DNA of 64,000 bases from Acetobacteraceae bacterium H6797 (GTDB lineage Bacteria > Pseudomonadota > Alphaproteobacteria > Acetobacterales > Acetobacteraceae). Below the pieces are notes generated by a model. It searched no databases, had not been told where the DNA came from, and was given only the letters and a program-made list of their open reading frames with translations. Where the stretch lies: positions 124,001 through 188,000 of the forward strand of contig JADFCQ010000001.1 of assembly GCA_015223225.1 (NCBI GenBank), written 5' to 3'. A program made the translations under genes and the position numbers. Each line of letters begins with the position of its first letter. The first letter of the stretch is position 1. Shown here one piece after another: positions 9,172 to 18,206 of the stretch.

Positions 9172-9909
9172 TCAGCGCCCCAGATAGACCTCGATCACGC
9201 GCGGGTCGTTCTGCACGTGGTCGAGGGCGCCTTCGGAGAGCACCGAGCCTTCATGCAGCACCGTGACACGGCGGCCGAGGGCGCGGACGAATTCGAGATC
9301 ATGCTCCACCACCACGACCGAGCGGCGCCCGGCGATGCGGCGGAGGAGGGCTGCCGTGTGCTCGGTCTCGGCATCGGTCATGCCGGCGACGGGCTCGTCG
9401 ACCAGCAGCAGGTCCGGGTCCTGCATCAGCAGCATGCCGATTTCGAGCCATTGGCGCTGGCCGTGGGAGAGCAGGCCCGCGCGCTCCTGCACGCGCTCGG
9501 TGAGGCCGATTTCCTGCACCGTCTCGTCGATGCGGCGGCGGGCCTCGCCGTTCAGCACCCAACGGAGGCAGGAGAAGGGATCGCGCGGGGCCTTCAGCGC
9601 CAGTTCCAGGTTCTCGAAGACGGTCAGCGCGTCGAAGACCGTCGGCTTCTGGAACTTGCGGCCGATGCCGAGATTGGCGATCGCGGCCTCGTCCATCCGG
9701 GTCAGGTCGCGCTCGCCGAATTTCACGGTGCCCTGGGTCGGGCGGGTCTTGCCGGTGATCACGTCCATCATCGTCGTCTTACCCGCGCCATTGGGGCCGA
9801 TGATCGCCCTGAGTTCGCCGGGCTCGACGATGAGCGAGAGGTTGTTCAGCGCGCGGAAGCCGTCGAAGACCACCGAGACGCCGTCGAGATAGAGGGTGGG
9901 CGCGCTCAT
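9172..9909 (-). CDS. urtD: Urea ABC transporter ATP-binding protein UrtD
   Basis: A 245-residue ATPase, starting MSAPTLYLDGVSVVFDGFRALNNL, a typical UrtD opening. It carries Walker A GPNGAGKTT, the family stretch IANLGIGRKFQKPTVFDALTVFENLELAL, the UrtD signature LSHGQRQWLEIGMLLMQDP and Walker B LLLVDEPVAGMTDAETE, with the switch His in VVEHDLEFVRAL. The ATG at 9909 overlaps the urtC stop by four bases. The open frame continues 204 bases further upstream, but that extension lies inside urtC and is Arg/Ala-rich shadow sequence, so it is not used. Confidence 0.95.
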   Translation of the reverse strand: MSAPTLYLDGVSVVFDGFRALNNLSLIVEPGELRAIIGPNGAGKTTMMDVITGKTRPTQGTVKFGERDLTRMDEAAIANLGIGRKFQKPTVFDALTVFENLELALKAPRDPFSCLRWVLNGEARRRIDETVQEIGLTERVQERAGLLSHGQRQWLEIGMLLMQDPDLLLVDEPVAGMTDAETEHTAALLRRIAGRRSVVVVEHDLEFVRALGRRVTVLHEGSVLSEGALDHVQNDPRVIEVYLGR

Positions 9910-10973
9910 TTGCTCTCTCCCCGCTTGATGCTGGAGCGGAAGAGCCCGACCAGCCCCTTGGGCAGGAAGAGCGTGACGGCCACGAAGAGCCCGCCCAGCA
10001 CGAAGAGCCAGAGGTCGGGCGCGAAGGAGGTGAGCCAGGTCTTCACCGCATTCACGCTGAAGGCGCCGAAAACCGCGCCGATGAGCGTGCCGCGCCCGCC
10101 GAAGGCCACCCACACCACCGCCTCGATGGAATTGCCCGGGCTGAACTCGCCCGGATTGATGATGCCCACCAGCGGCACATAGAGCGCGCCGGCGAAGCCA
10201 GAGAGCATGGCCGAGAGCACGAAGATGAAGAGCTTATGATGCGTCGTGTCATAGCCGAGGAAGCGCACGCGGTTCTCGGCATCACGGATCGCCGTCAGCA
10301 CGCGGCCGAATTTCGTGCGGGTGAGCGCCGCCGAAAGAGCGAGCGAGGCGACCAGAGTGATCAGCGCCGCATAGAAGAGCACCACGCGCGTGCTGCCCAG
10401 GTTGAGCGGCATGCCCAGCAGCTCCTTGAAGTCGGTGAAGCCGTTATTGCCGCCGAAGCCCATGTCGTTGCGGAAGAAGGCGAGCATGAGCGCATAGGTC
10501 ATCGCCTGGGTGATGATGGAGAGATAGACGCCGGTGATGCGGCTGCGGAAGGCGAGATAGCCCACCACCAGCGCCAGCAGCCCCGGCATCACCAGCGCCA
10601 TCAGCAGCGCGAAGGGAAAGAAATCGAAGCCCAGCCAGTACCAGGGCAGTTCCTTATAGCCGAGGAAGACCATGAAATCGGGCAGGATCGGGTGGCCATA
10701 GGCACCGCGCGGCCCGATCATCCGCATCAGATGCATGCCGATGGCATAGCCGCCGAGGGCGAAGAAGGCGCCATGGCCGAGCGAGAGAATGCCCGCATAG
10801 CCCCAGGCCAGGTCGAGCGCCAGGGCGAGGATGGCGTAGCAGATCCACTTGCCCGTGACGCTCAGGACGAAATCCGAGACATGCAGCGGATTGCCGGGCG
10901 GCAGCAGGTTCAGCAGCGGCATCACCGCGAGGATCGCGATGAAGGCCAGAAGGGCGATGCGCAGCGGGCTCAT
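9906..10973 (-). CDS. urtC: Urea ABC transporter permease UrtC
   Basis: A 355-residue LivM-type permease with about nine to ten membrane segments. Features include WGYAGILSLGHGAFFALGGYAIGMHLMR near residues 58-85, the long loop with GYKELPWYW typical of UrtC, LAFFRNDMGFGGNNGFTDFKELLG, and the cytoplasmic coupling region AVVWVAFGGRGTLIGAVFGA near residue 285. The start overlaps urtB by four bases and the end overlaps urtD by four. With UrtB it forms the membrane channel of the urea importer. The UrtC-specific loop and the operon position make this call firm. Confidence 0.95.
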   Translation of the reverse strand: MSPLRIALLAFIAILAVMPLLNLLPPGNPLHVSDFVLSVTGKWICYAILALALDLAWGYAGILSLGHGAFFALGGYAIGMHLMRMIGPRGAYGHPILPDFMVFLGYKELPWYWLGFDFFPFALLMALVMPGLLALVVGYLAFRSRITGVYLSIITQAMTYALMLAFFRNDMGFGGNNGFTDFKELLGMPLNLGSTRVVLFYAALITLVASLALSAALTRTKFGRVLTAIRDAENRVRFLGYDTTHHKLFIFVLSAMLSGFAGALYVPLVGIINPGEFSPGNSIEAVVWVAFGGRGTLIGAVFGAFSVNAVKTWLTSFAPDLWLFVLGGLFVAVTLFLPKGLVGLFRSSIKRGESK

Positions 10974-12514
10974 TCGGCGGCACGCCCCTTGAGCGCGAAG
11001 AGCCCTTTGGGCCGGCGCTGGATGAAGAGCATGATGGCGATGAGCACGAAGATCTTGGCCAGCACCGCGCCCGCCCAGGGCTCCAGCACCTTGTTGACCA
11101 CGCCCAGCGTCATGGCGCCCACTAGCGTGCCGGCGAGCGAGCCCACGCCGCCGAAGACCACGACCATGAAACTGTCGATGATATAGCCCGTGCCCAGGTT
11201 GGGCGAGACATTGTCGATCTGCGAAAGCGCCACGCCCGCGATGCCCGCGATGCCGGAGCCAAAGGCGAAGGTCATGGCATCGACCCGCCCGGTGCGGATG
11301 CCCATGGCGCTGGCGATGCGGCGGTTCTGCACCACGGCGCGCATCTCGAGGCCGAAGCGGGTGAGCCGGATCGCCGCGAAGGTCGCGAGCAGGACGATGA
11401 GGCTGAAGACGATGATCCAGAGCCGGTTCTGCGTCACCGCGATCTCGCCCGGCAACATCAGCGTGCCCTGCATCCAGGAGGGGCTGACCACCTCGCGGTT
11501 CTGCGCGCCGAAGATGAGGCGCACGGCCTGCTGCAGCATCATGCCGAAGCCGAAGGTGAGAAGCAGCGTCTCGAGCGGGCGGCCGTAGAGATGGCGGATC
11601 AGCCCGCGCTCCATGGCGGCCCCGATCGCGGCGGTCAGCAGGAAGGCGACCGGCACGGCGATGGGCAGCGACCAGGGCGCAAGCCAGGGAATGCCGCGGC
11701 AGAATTCCTGCACCATCACGGTGGCATAGGCGCCGAGCATGACGAATTCGCCATGGGCCATGTTAATCACGCCCATGACGCCGAAGGTGACGGCGAGGCC
11801 GAGAGCGGCCAGCAGCAGCACCGAGCCTAGCGAGACGCCCTGGAAGACGGTTTCGGCCAGGCGGCGAATTGCCAGGCGCTGTTCGATGGAGGCGACGGCG
11901 CCGTCGATCTCGCCCGCCAGAGAGGCATCGGCATTGCGCGCCTCCAGCAGCAGCGCGCGGGCTTCCTGCGAGGAGGTCTCGCCCAGATAGGCGATGCCGC
12001 GCCGCTTGATCGCCGCATCGGGCGCCATGAGTTGCGAGGCGGCGAGCGCGAAGCCGAGCCGCGCCCGCACCCGGGCGTCGCTCTCCTTCGAGAAGGCGGC
12101 TTCGAGGGCGGGGATATTCTCGGCGCTGCGGCTGCGCGAGACCGCATCGGCGGCGGCGAGCCGCTCCGCCGGATCGGGAGAAACGAGTTGCAGGCGCCCC
12201 AGGGCGCCGCGGATCGCGACACGCACGCGGTTGTTCACGCGCAGCGCCTCCGCACCGGCGGGCGGAGCCTTTCCGGCTTCCTGCACCACCAGCCCGCCAT
12301 CGGCGGTCTTGAACAGGCGCCCCTCACCCAGCGCCTGGAGCAGAGGGATGGCGCGGGCATCGCCCAGCGCCCCCAGCTTCTCCGCCGTTTCCGCCTGGGC
12401 GCCGAAGCCATTGGCCAGCCCAGGGATCAGTGCCTCGTAACTCTCCTGCGCCTTGGCCGGCAGCGCCAGCAGCAGCAACAGGAGAAAGGGGAGGAAACGG
12501 TGGAGCCTTGTCAT
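10970..12514 (-). CDS. urtB: Urea ABC transporter permease UrtB with N-terminal repeat domain
   Basis: A 514-residue protein. A signal-like N-terminus (LHRFLPFLLLLLLALPAKAQ) precedes about 190 residues of Ala-rich, HEAT-like alpha repeats (ALGDARAIPLLQALGEGRL, DALSRSRSAENIPALEAAF-type units), which UrtB proteins of Proteobacteria commonly carry. The LivH-type permease begins near residue 220 (FQGVSLGSVLLLAALGLAVTFGVMGVINMAHGEFVMLGAY) and ends with the coupling loop VVFGGVGSLAGTLVGAMTLG. The repeat domain would face the periplasm if the signal is cleaved or anchored; its role is not established. The gene lies 21 bases behind urtA and overlaps urtC by four. Confidence 0.94.
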   Translation of the reverse strand: MTRLHRFLPFLLLLLLALPAKAQESYEALIPGLANGFGAQAETAEKLGALGDARAIPLLQALGEGRLFKTADGGLVVQEAGKAPPAGAEALRVNNRVRVAIRGALGRLQLVSPDPAERLAAADAVSRSRSAENIPALEAAFSKESDARVRARLGFALAASQLMAPDAAIKRRGIAYLGETSSQEARALLLEARNADASLAGEIDGAVASIEQRLAIRRLAETVFQGVSLGSVLLLAALGLAVTFGVMGVINMAHGEFVMLGAYATVMVQEFCRGIPWLAPWSLPIAVPVAFLLTAAIGAAMERGLIRHLYGRPLETLLLTFGFGMMLQQAVRLIFGAQNREVVSPSWMQGTLMLPGEIAVTQNRLWIIVFSLIVLLATFAAIRLTRFGLEMRAVVQNRRIASAMGIRTGRVDAMTFAFGSGIAGIAGVALSQIDNVSPNLGTGYIIDSFMVVVFGGVGSLAGTLVGAMTLGVVNKVLEPWAGAVLAKIFVLIAIMLFIQRRPKGLFALKGRAAE

Positions 12515-12535
12515 GCCGTGTGACGTCCCCGGAAA

Positions 12536-13783
12536 TCAGCCGGCGCGGCGGCTGGCGTTTTCGGGGATGAAGGGCGACCAGTTCTCGGCCGGGATCGCCG
12601 TCGGCGTCTTCCAGACGATGTTGAACTGGCCATCGGCCTGCACCTCGCCGATCATTACCGGCTTGGAGAGGTGATGGTTCTTGTGCATCTCCTCGGTATA
12701 GCCGCAGGGGGCGGCGACCTTCTGGCCATACATGGCCTCGCGCACCGCATCGACCGAGGTGGTCTTCGCCTGGGTTACGGCCTGGGACCACATCTTGAAG
12801 CCGGTATAGGTGGCTTCCATCGGGTCATTGGTCACGCGGCGCGGGTTCTTGATGTAGGTGGCCCACATCTTCTTGAACTCGGTATTCACCGGGCTGTCGA
12901 CCGACATGAAGTAGTTCCAGGCGGCCAGGTGGCCGACGAGCGGCTTGGTGTCGATACCGGCCAGCTCTTCCTCGCCCACCGAGAAGGCGACCGAGGGGAT
13001 GTCTTCCGCCTTGATGCCCTGGTTGCCCAGTTCGCGGTAGAAGGGGACGTTGGCGTCGCCATTGATGGTCGAGACGATGGCCGTCTTCTTCCCCGCCGAG
13101 GCGAAGCGCTTCACGGCGGAGACGATGCCCTGCCAGTCGGAATGGCCGAAGGGCGTGTATTCCTCCATGATGTCGTCGTTGGAGATGCCCTTGCTGTTCA
13201 GGAAGGCGCGCAGGATGCGGTTGGTGGTGCGCGGATAGACATAGTCCGTGCCGAGCAGCGCGATGCGCTTCGCCCCGCCGCCATCGGCGCTCATGAGGTA
13301 TTCCACCGCCGGGATCGCCTGCTGGTTCGGGGCGGCGCCGGTGTAGAAGATGTTCTTGCTCTGCTCCTCGCCCTCATACTGGACGGGATAGAAGAGCAGG
13401 CCGTTCAGCTCCTCATAGACCGGCAGAACCGACTTGCGGGAAACCGAGGTCCAGCAGCCGAAGGTCACGTCCACCTTGTGCACGGCCAGCAGCTCGCGCG
13501 CCTTTTCGGCGAAAAGCGGCCAGTTGGAGGCCGGATCGACCACCACGGCCTCGACCTTGCGGCCCAGCAGGCCGCCCTTGGCGTTGATGTCCTCGACCAT
13601 CATCAGCACGGTATCGCGCAGCGCGGTCTCGGAAATGGCCATCGTGCCGGAGAGGGAATGGAGCACGCCGACCTTGATGGGCGCGCCTTGGGCGAAGGAG
13701 GGGCGGATCGCCGGGGCGGCGAGCGCCGCGGCCAGCGCGGCCCGGCCCAGAACGCGGCGGGTAAAGCCATTCTCGATGGTCAT
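12536..13783 (-). CDS. urtA: Urea ABC transporter substrate-binding protein UrtA
   Basis: A 415-residue periplasmic binding protein. The N-terminus has twin Arg and a hydrophobic core ending SFAQG. The mature part opens APIKVGVLHSLSGTMAISE and continues VEDINAKGGLLGRKVE, VDVTFGCWTSVSRKSVLPV and GLLFYPVQYEGEEQSKNIFY, which are diagnostic for UrtA/AmiC-type urea and short-amide binders. A GGGAG site lies about 9 bases before the ATG. As first gene of urtABCDE it captures urea for the UrtBCDE importer. The promoter should lie in the 179-base gap shared with the divergent sensor-urease operon, where two inverted repeats are visible. Confidence 0.95.
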   Translation of the reverse strand: MTIENGFTRRVLGRAALAAALAAPAIRPSFAQGAPIKVGVLHSLSGTMAISETALRDTVLMMVEDINAKGGLLGRKVEAVVVDPASNWPLFAEKARELLAVHKVDVTFGCWTSVSRKSVLPVYEELNGLLFYPVQYEGEEQSKNIFYTGAAPNQQAIPAVEYLMSADGGGAKRIALLGTDYVYPRTTNRILRAFLNSKGISNDDIMEEYTPFGHSDWQGIVSAVKRFASAGKKTAIVSTINGDANVPFYRELGNQGIKAEDIPSVAFSVGEEELAGIDTKPLVGHLAAWNYFMSVDSPVNTEFKKMWATYIKNPRRVTNDPMEATYTGFKMWSQAVTQAKTTSVDAVREAMYGQKVAAPCGYTEEMHKNHHLSKPVMIGEVQADGQFNIVWKTPTAIPAENWSPFIPENASRRAG

Positions 13784-13855
13784 TGGACAGGCTCCCAGGG
13801 ATGGGGTGGACGGTTTTCCGTGAGCCTGTTTGCCGACAACGTTCCGTCAGCGATA

Positions 13856-13871
13856 TACGTCGAATGACGTA
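13856..13871. promoter_or_regulatory. Inverted repeat in the urtA / sensor-urease divergent promoter region
   Basis: TACGTC, four bases, GACGTA forms a perfect six-base dyad, 73-88 bases upstream of urtA and about 92 bases before the sensor gene. A second dyad, ACGG-TTTT-CCGT at 13810-13821, lies closer to urtA. The placement between divergent operons and next to a LuxR-type regulator gene makes them candidate operators. The assignment to that regulator is inference; no clear -35/-10 pair is visible. Confidence 0.4.
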
Positions 13872-13962
13872 GCGCCCTGCGCGGCCCGCGCGCTTGACGC
13901 GCTCCCCGCCCCTGCCCCATCGTCGGCCTCCGGGTATGCACGGCCCCCACAGATCGAGAATC

Positions 13963-16900
13963 ATGGCAACCAGGCAGCGCATCATCCGCGTCAGGCGCGA
14001 CTATAACCAATGGGTCGCCGATGAGACGCTGGAGGATTACGCGCTGCGCTTCACCGCGCGCAGCGCGCGCAAATGGTCCGCCTGGCGGGTCGCCAATACC
14101 GCGCTCGGCTCCATGTCCTTCCTGGTGCTGGAGGCGATCGGGGGCGCGCTGACGGTGGCCTACGGCTTCACCAACAGCATCCTCGCCATGCTGGTGGTCT
14201 CGGCGCTCATCTTCATCGCGAGCCTGCCCATCTGCTACTACGCCGCGCGCGATGGCGTGGATGTGGATCTGCTGACGCGCGGCGCCGGCTTCGGCTATAT
14301 CGGCTCCACCATCACCTCGCTGATCTATGCGAGCTTTACCTTCATTTTCTTCGGCCTGGAAGCGGTGATCATCGCCTCCATGCTCGACGGCTTCTTCGGC
14401 GTTCCGCTCTGGATCGGCTATATTCTCTGCGCCGTCGCCGTCGTGCCGCTGGTGACGCATGGCATCACCTTCATCAGCAAGGTGCAGGTCTGGACGCAGC
14501 CTGTCTGGATCGGGCTCAACCTGCTCGCGCTTTTCGGCCTCGCCTTCGCACATCCCGACTGGATCGAGGGATGGACGGGCTTCGGCGGCGTCACGCATCA
14601 GAGCGGGCGCGATTTCGACCTGCTGGCCTTCGGCGCCGCCGCCTCCATTCTCTTCGCGCTGATCACGCAGACCTGCGAGCAGGTCGATTACATGCGCTTC
14701 CTGCCGCCGCGCGAGCGGACGAAGCCGCTGGTCTGGTGGGGCGCACTGCTGGCGGGCGGGCCGGGCTGGATCGTCATCGACATCTTCAAGCTCATCGCCG
14801 GCTCCTTCCTCGCCTATGCGGCGCTGCGCAGCGGCTATACGCTCGCGCAATCGGTGCAGCCGGCGGAGATGTACAAGCTCGCCTTCGGCACGCTGATCAG
14901 CTCGCCCTTCCTGGTGCTGATCGTCACCTCGATCTTCGTGATCGTCTCGCAGATCAAGATCAACGTGACGAATGCCTATGCGGGCTCGCTCGCCTGGTCG
15001 AATTTCTTCTCGCGCATTACGCATAGCCATCCCGGCCGCGTCGTCTGGCTGATCTTCAATATCGGCGTCGCGCTGATGCTGATGCTGCTCGGCGTCTATG
15101 AGACGATCGAGGCGGTGCTGGCCGTCTATTCCAACGTGGCCGCCGGATGGATGGGCGCGCTGGTCGCCGATCTCGCGATCAACAAGCGCGTGGGCTGGAG
15201 CCCGCCGCGCATCGAGTTCAAGCGCGCGCATCTCTACGATATCAACCCCGTGGGCGTGGGCGCGATGTTCCTCGCCGTCGCGGCCTCCTTCGCGGCCTAT
15301 TACGGCGCGCTCGGGGCCTATGCGCAGGCCATGTCGACCTTCATCGCCTTCGGGGTGGCCTTCGTCGCGGCGCCGGTCATCGCCTGGGCCACGAAGGGGC
15401 GCTATTACCTCGCCCGCAAGCCCCGCGCGGCCTGGGCGGGGCGCAGCCTTACCTGCGTCGTCTGCGAGAACCCGTTCGAGAGCGAGGACATGGCGCATTG
15501 CCCGGTCTATGCCGGGCCGATCTGCTCGCTCTGCTGCTCGCTGGATGCGCGTTGCGGCGACGGCTGCAAGCCCCATGCGCGACTCTCGAACCAGATCAAG
15601 GTGCCGCTGCGCGCCATTCTGCCGCGCCCCCTGGCTGAGGCGCTGAACCGGCCCGTCGGCGCCTTCGCGCTGGTCTTCCTCGCTTTCGCCACCACGATCA
15701 GCCTCGTCTTCCTCGGCATCTACGCGCAATCGGGCAGCGGGGGCGATCTGCGCACGGCGCTGTGGAACGCCTTCCTCATCCTCGTCGTCATGGGTGGCAT
15801 CGTCGCCTGGGCGCTGGTGCTGGCGCGGCAGAGCCAGAAAGTCGCACAGGAGGAGGCGCGGCGCCAGACCGGGTTGCTCATGAGCGAGATCAGCGCCCAT
15901 CAGCGCACCGATGCCGCGCTTCAAAAGGCCAAGGAGACGGCCGAGGCCGCCAATCTCGCCAAGAGCCGCTACGTCATCGGTATCAGCCACGAATTGCGCA
16001 GCCCGCTGAACGCCATTCTCGGCTATGCGCAATTGCTCGAGCGCGACCCCAATATCCCCGAGCGCCGCCGCGACGGCCTGCGCGTGATCCGGCAATCGGG
16101 CGAGCATCTTTCCGCGCTCATCGAGGGTCTGCTCGATGTGTCGAAAATCGAGGCAGGGCGGATCGACCTCTATCGCGACGCCGTGCGCCTGCCGGAATTC
16201 CTTGATCAGCTCGTGCAGATGATGGGGCTGCAGGCCGAGGCCAAGGGCATCGCCTTCAGCTTCGACCGGCCCGGGCGCCTGCCCGCCGTGGTGCATACCG
16301 ATGAGAAGCGGCTGCGGCAGATCCTCATCAACCTGCTTTCCAACGCCATCAAATTCACCCATGAGGGCGGCGTCACGCTGCGGCTGCGCTTCAAGGGCGA
16401 GGTAGCGGAATTCGAGATCAGCGATACGGGCATCGGGATTCCCGAGGCCGATCTCGCGCGCATCTTCGAGCCTTTCCAGCGCAGCGACGGCGCCAAATCT
16501 CCCTCGACGCCCGGCGTTGGCCTGGGCCTGACCATCACCAAGCTGCTCACGCAGATCATGGGCGGCGAGATCACCGTCACGAGCCGTATCGGCGAAGGCA
16601 GCACCTTCCGCGTGCGGCTGCTGCTCTCGGCGGCCATGAGCGTGCCCGCGCCCGCCCCGCCCGAGCAGCGCATCGCGGGCTATGCCGGCGAGCGGCTGAC
16701 GGTGCTGCTGGTCGATGACGATCACTCGCATCTCGCCATGATGACCGACCTTCTCGCCCCTCTCGGTTTCACCGTGCTGACGGTCGGCGACGGGCCGAGC
16801 GGGCTGAAACTCGCGATCGGCACACGGCCCGATCTCTTCCTGCTCGACATCTCCATGCCCGGCATGACGGGCTGGGAACTCGCGCGGCAATTGCGCGAGG

Positions 16901-17313
16901 AGGGGTTGGAGGCGCCGATCATCATCGTCTCGGCCAATGCGCAGGAGTTGATCGAGACGCGGCCGGTCGGCGCCTTCCATGACGACGTGCTGAGCAAGCC
17001 CGTGAGCCATGCCGCGCTTCTCAGCAAGATCGGCGAGTTGCTGCGCCTCGAGTGGCGCACGGAGGCCCTGCCCGAAGCGGCACCGGAGCCGACCGGCGGC
17101 ACCCCGCTCGATCCGTCGCGGATCGAGGCGCTGCGGCAGATGGCTGCCATCGGCTATGTCGGCGGCATCCGCGAATTGCTCGACAGCCTGGAGGGCGAAC
17201 TGCCCGAAGCGCGCGCGCATATCGCCCGCCTGCGCAGCCTCGTCGCGGAATATCGGCTGGATGCTTTCACAGCGGCCCTCGAAGAGGCAGCGGATCAGGG
17301 AAGAAACGGGTGA
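13963..17313 (+). CDS. NCS1-type transporter fused to hybrid histidine kinase with receiver domain
   Basis: A 1116-residue protein (from the ATG at 13963; an upstream ATG at 13894 adds only a low-complexity leader). Residues about 30-470 are a complete NCS1 permease-like module (about 12 membrane segments, including NTALGSMSFLVLEAIGGAL). Residues 498-535 hold eight cysteines, with CVVC and CSLCC clusters. Two further membrane segments follow (near 565-588 and 603-625), then a coiled linker, a HisKA domain with His676 in GISHELRSPLNAIL, an HATPase domain (LLSNAIKF, DTGIGIP, GVGLGLTI), a receiver with Asp962 in LLDISMPGM and a helical tail. It resembles the SLC5-kinase CbrA in design but with an NCS1 module. 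It probably senses a nitrogenous solute (urea, purine or hydantoin-like) and signals to the overlapping response regulator. Confidence 0.9.
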   Translation: MATRQRIIRVRRDYNQWVADETLEDYALRFTARSARKWSAWRVANTALGSMSFLVLEAIGGALTVAYGFTNSILAMLVVSALIFIASLPICYYAARDGVDVDLLTRGAGFGYIGSTITSLIYASFTFIFFGLEAVIIASMLDGFFGVPLWIGYILCAVAVVPLVTHGITFISKVQVWTQPVWIGLNLLALFGLAFAHPDWIEGWTGFGGVTHQSGRDFDLLAFGAAASILFALITQTCEQVDYMRFLPPRERTKPLVWWGALLAGGPGWIVIDIFKLIAGSFLAYAALRSGYTLAQSVQPAEMYKLAFGTLISSPFLVLIVTSIFVIVSQIKINVTNAYAGSLAWSNFFSRITHSHPGRVVWLIFNIGVALMLMLLGVYETIEAVLAVYSNVAAGWMGALVADLAINKRVGWSPPRIEFKRAHLYDINPVGVGAMFLAVAASFAAYYGALGAYAQAMSTFIAFGVAFVAAPVIAWATKGRYYLARKPRAAWAGRSLTCVVCENPFESEDMAHCPVYAGPICSLCCSLDARCGDGCKPHARLSNQIKVPLRAILPRPLAEALNRPVGAFALVFLAFATTISLVFLGIYAQSGSGGDLRTALWNAFLILVVMGGIVAWALVLARQSQKVAQEEARRQTGLLMSEISAHQRTDAALQKAKETAEAANLAKSRYVIGISHELRSPLNAILGYAQLLERDPNIPERRRDGLRVIRQSGEHLSALIEGLLDVSKIEAGRIDLYRDAVRLPEFLDQLVQMMGLQAEAKGIAFSFDRPGRLPAVVHTDEKRLRQILINLLSNAIKFTHEGGVTLRLRFKGEVAEFEISDTGIGIPEADLARIFEPFQRSDGAKSPSTPGVGLGLTITKLLTQIMGGEITVTSRIGEGSTFRVRLLLSAAMSVPAPAPPEQRIAGYAGERLTVLLVDDDHSHLAMMTDLLAPLGFTVLTVGDGPSGLKLAIGTRPDLFLLDISMPGMTGWELARQLREEGLEAPIIIVSANAQELIETRPVGAFHDDVLSKPVSHAALLSKIGELLRLEWRTEALPEAAPEPTGGTPLDPSRIEALRQMAAIGYVGGIRELLDSLEGELPEARAHIARLRSLVAEYRLDAFTAALEEAADQGRNG

Positions 17314-18206
17314 GCGAGCGCAAGGATATCGTCCTGGTGGTGGATGACGCCCCGGGCACGCTGGGCCTGCTGAACGACACGCTGGAAAGCGCGGGCTATA
17401 TGGTGCTGATCGCGCAATCGGCGGCGGCGGCCATGACCATCATCGAGCGCGTGACGCCCGATATCGTGCTGATGGACGCGATCATGCCCGGCATGGACGG
17501 CTTCGAGGCCTGCCGGCGGATGAAGCGCAACCCCACGCTCTTCGCCGTGCCCATCATCTTCATGACCGGGCTGACCGAGAGCGAGGATGTGGTGCGCGGC
17601 TTCGATGCAGGCGGCATCGACTATGTCACGAAGCCTGTCTCGCCCGACGAAGTCGTCGCGCGCATCAGCGCCCATCTCGCCAATGCGCGGCTCACGCGCT
17701 CGGCCCATGCCGCGCTCGATGCCGCAGGGCGTTCGCTGCTGGCCGTGAACCGCCAGGGCAAGCTGCTCTGGAGCACGCCTCAGGCCGCCGAATTGCTGCG
17801 CGCGGCGCATGGCGAGACGGAGAGCGACCTTGCCATCCCCGGCTGGGTGCCCCTGCCGGTCGGCGCCACGCCGGGCAATATCCCGCCCGCCGCGCTGGCC
17901 GATGGCGGCAAGGTGGAATTCCAGCATGTCGGCGCCATCGGCCCCGATGAGATCCTGATGCGCCTCATCGCGAGCCAGCCCATGCGGGAGGAGAACCTGC
18001 TGCGTGAAAAGCTCGCACTGACCGCGCGCGAGGCGGAGGTGCTGCTCTGGCTCTGCCGCGGCAAGGCCAATCGCGACATCGCCGATATCCTGCTGCTGAG
18101 CCCGCGCACCGTGAACAAGCATCTGGAAACCATCTATTCCAAGCTCGGCGTCGAGAACCGCGCCTCGGCCACGGCCCTGGCCGTGCGGGTGATCGGCGGG
18201 GCATAA
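17310..18206 (+). CDS. LuxR/NarL-type response regulator with N-terminal receiver
   Basis: A 298-residue protein starting at GTG 17310, which overlaps the kinase stop (GTGA), so translation is coupled. Residues 1-120 are a receiver (VLVVDDAPGTLGLLND, Asp56 in LMDAIMPGMDG, FMTGLTE, YVTKPVS). Residues about 130-225 look PAS-like (LLAVNRQGKLLWSTPQAAELL). The C-terminal 65 residues are a GerE helix-turn-helix (LTAREAEVLLWLCRGKANRDIADILLLSPRTVNKHLETIYSKLG in several segments). It is the evident output partner of the NCS1-kinase and its stop overlaps the ureD start (TAATG). The likely targets, by location, are the urt and ure operons. Confidence 0.92.
   Translation: MSERKDIVLVVDDAPGTLGLLNDTLESAGYMVLIAQSAAAAMTIIERVTPDIVLMDAIMPGMDGFEACRRMKRNPTLFAVPIIFMTGLTESEDVVRGFDAGGIDYVTKPVSPDEVVARISAHLANARLTRSAHAALDAAGRSLLAVNRQGKLLWSTPQAAELLRAAHGETESDLAIPGWVPLPVGATPGNIPPAALADGGKVEFQHVGAIGPDEILMRLIASQPMREENLLREKLALTAREAEVLLWLCRGKANRDIADILLLSPRTVNKHLETIYSKLGVENRASATALAVRVIGGA

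Noticed and set aside
9910..10113. 68-residue N-terminal extension of UrtD
   Set aside because: Lies inside urtC, is Arg/Ala-rich, and the ATG at 9909 gives the standard UrtD start with a four-base overlap.
13780..17220. A leftward open frame of about 1146 codons antisense to the sensor kinase
   Set aside because: Its translation is Arg/Gly/His/Asp-rich low complexity with no domain, and the rightward frame has clear kinase, receiver and permease motifs. Long antisense frames are expected at this GC content.
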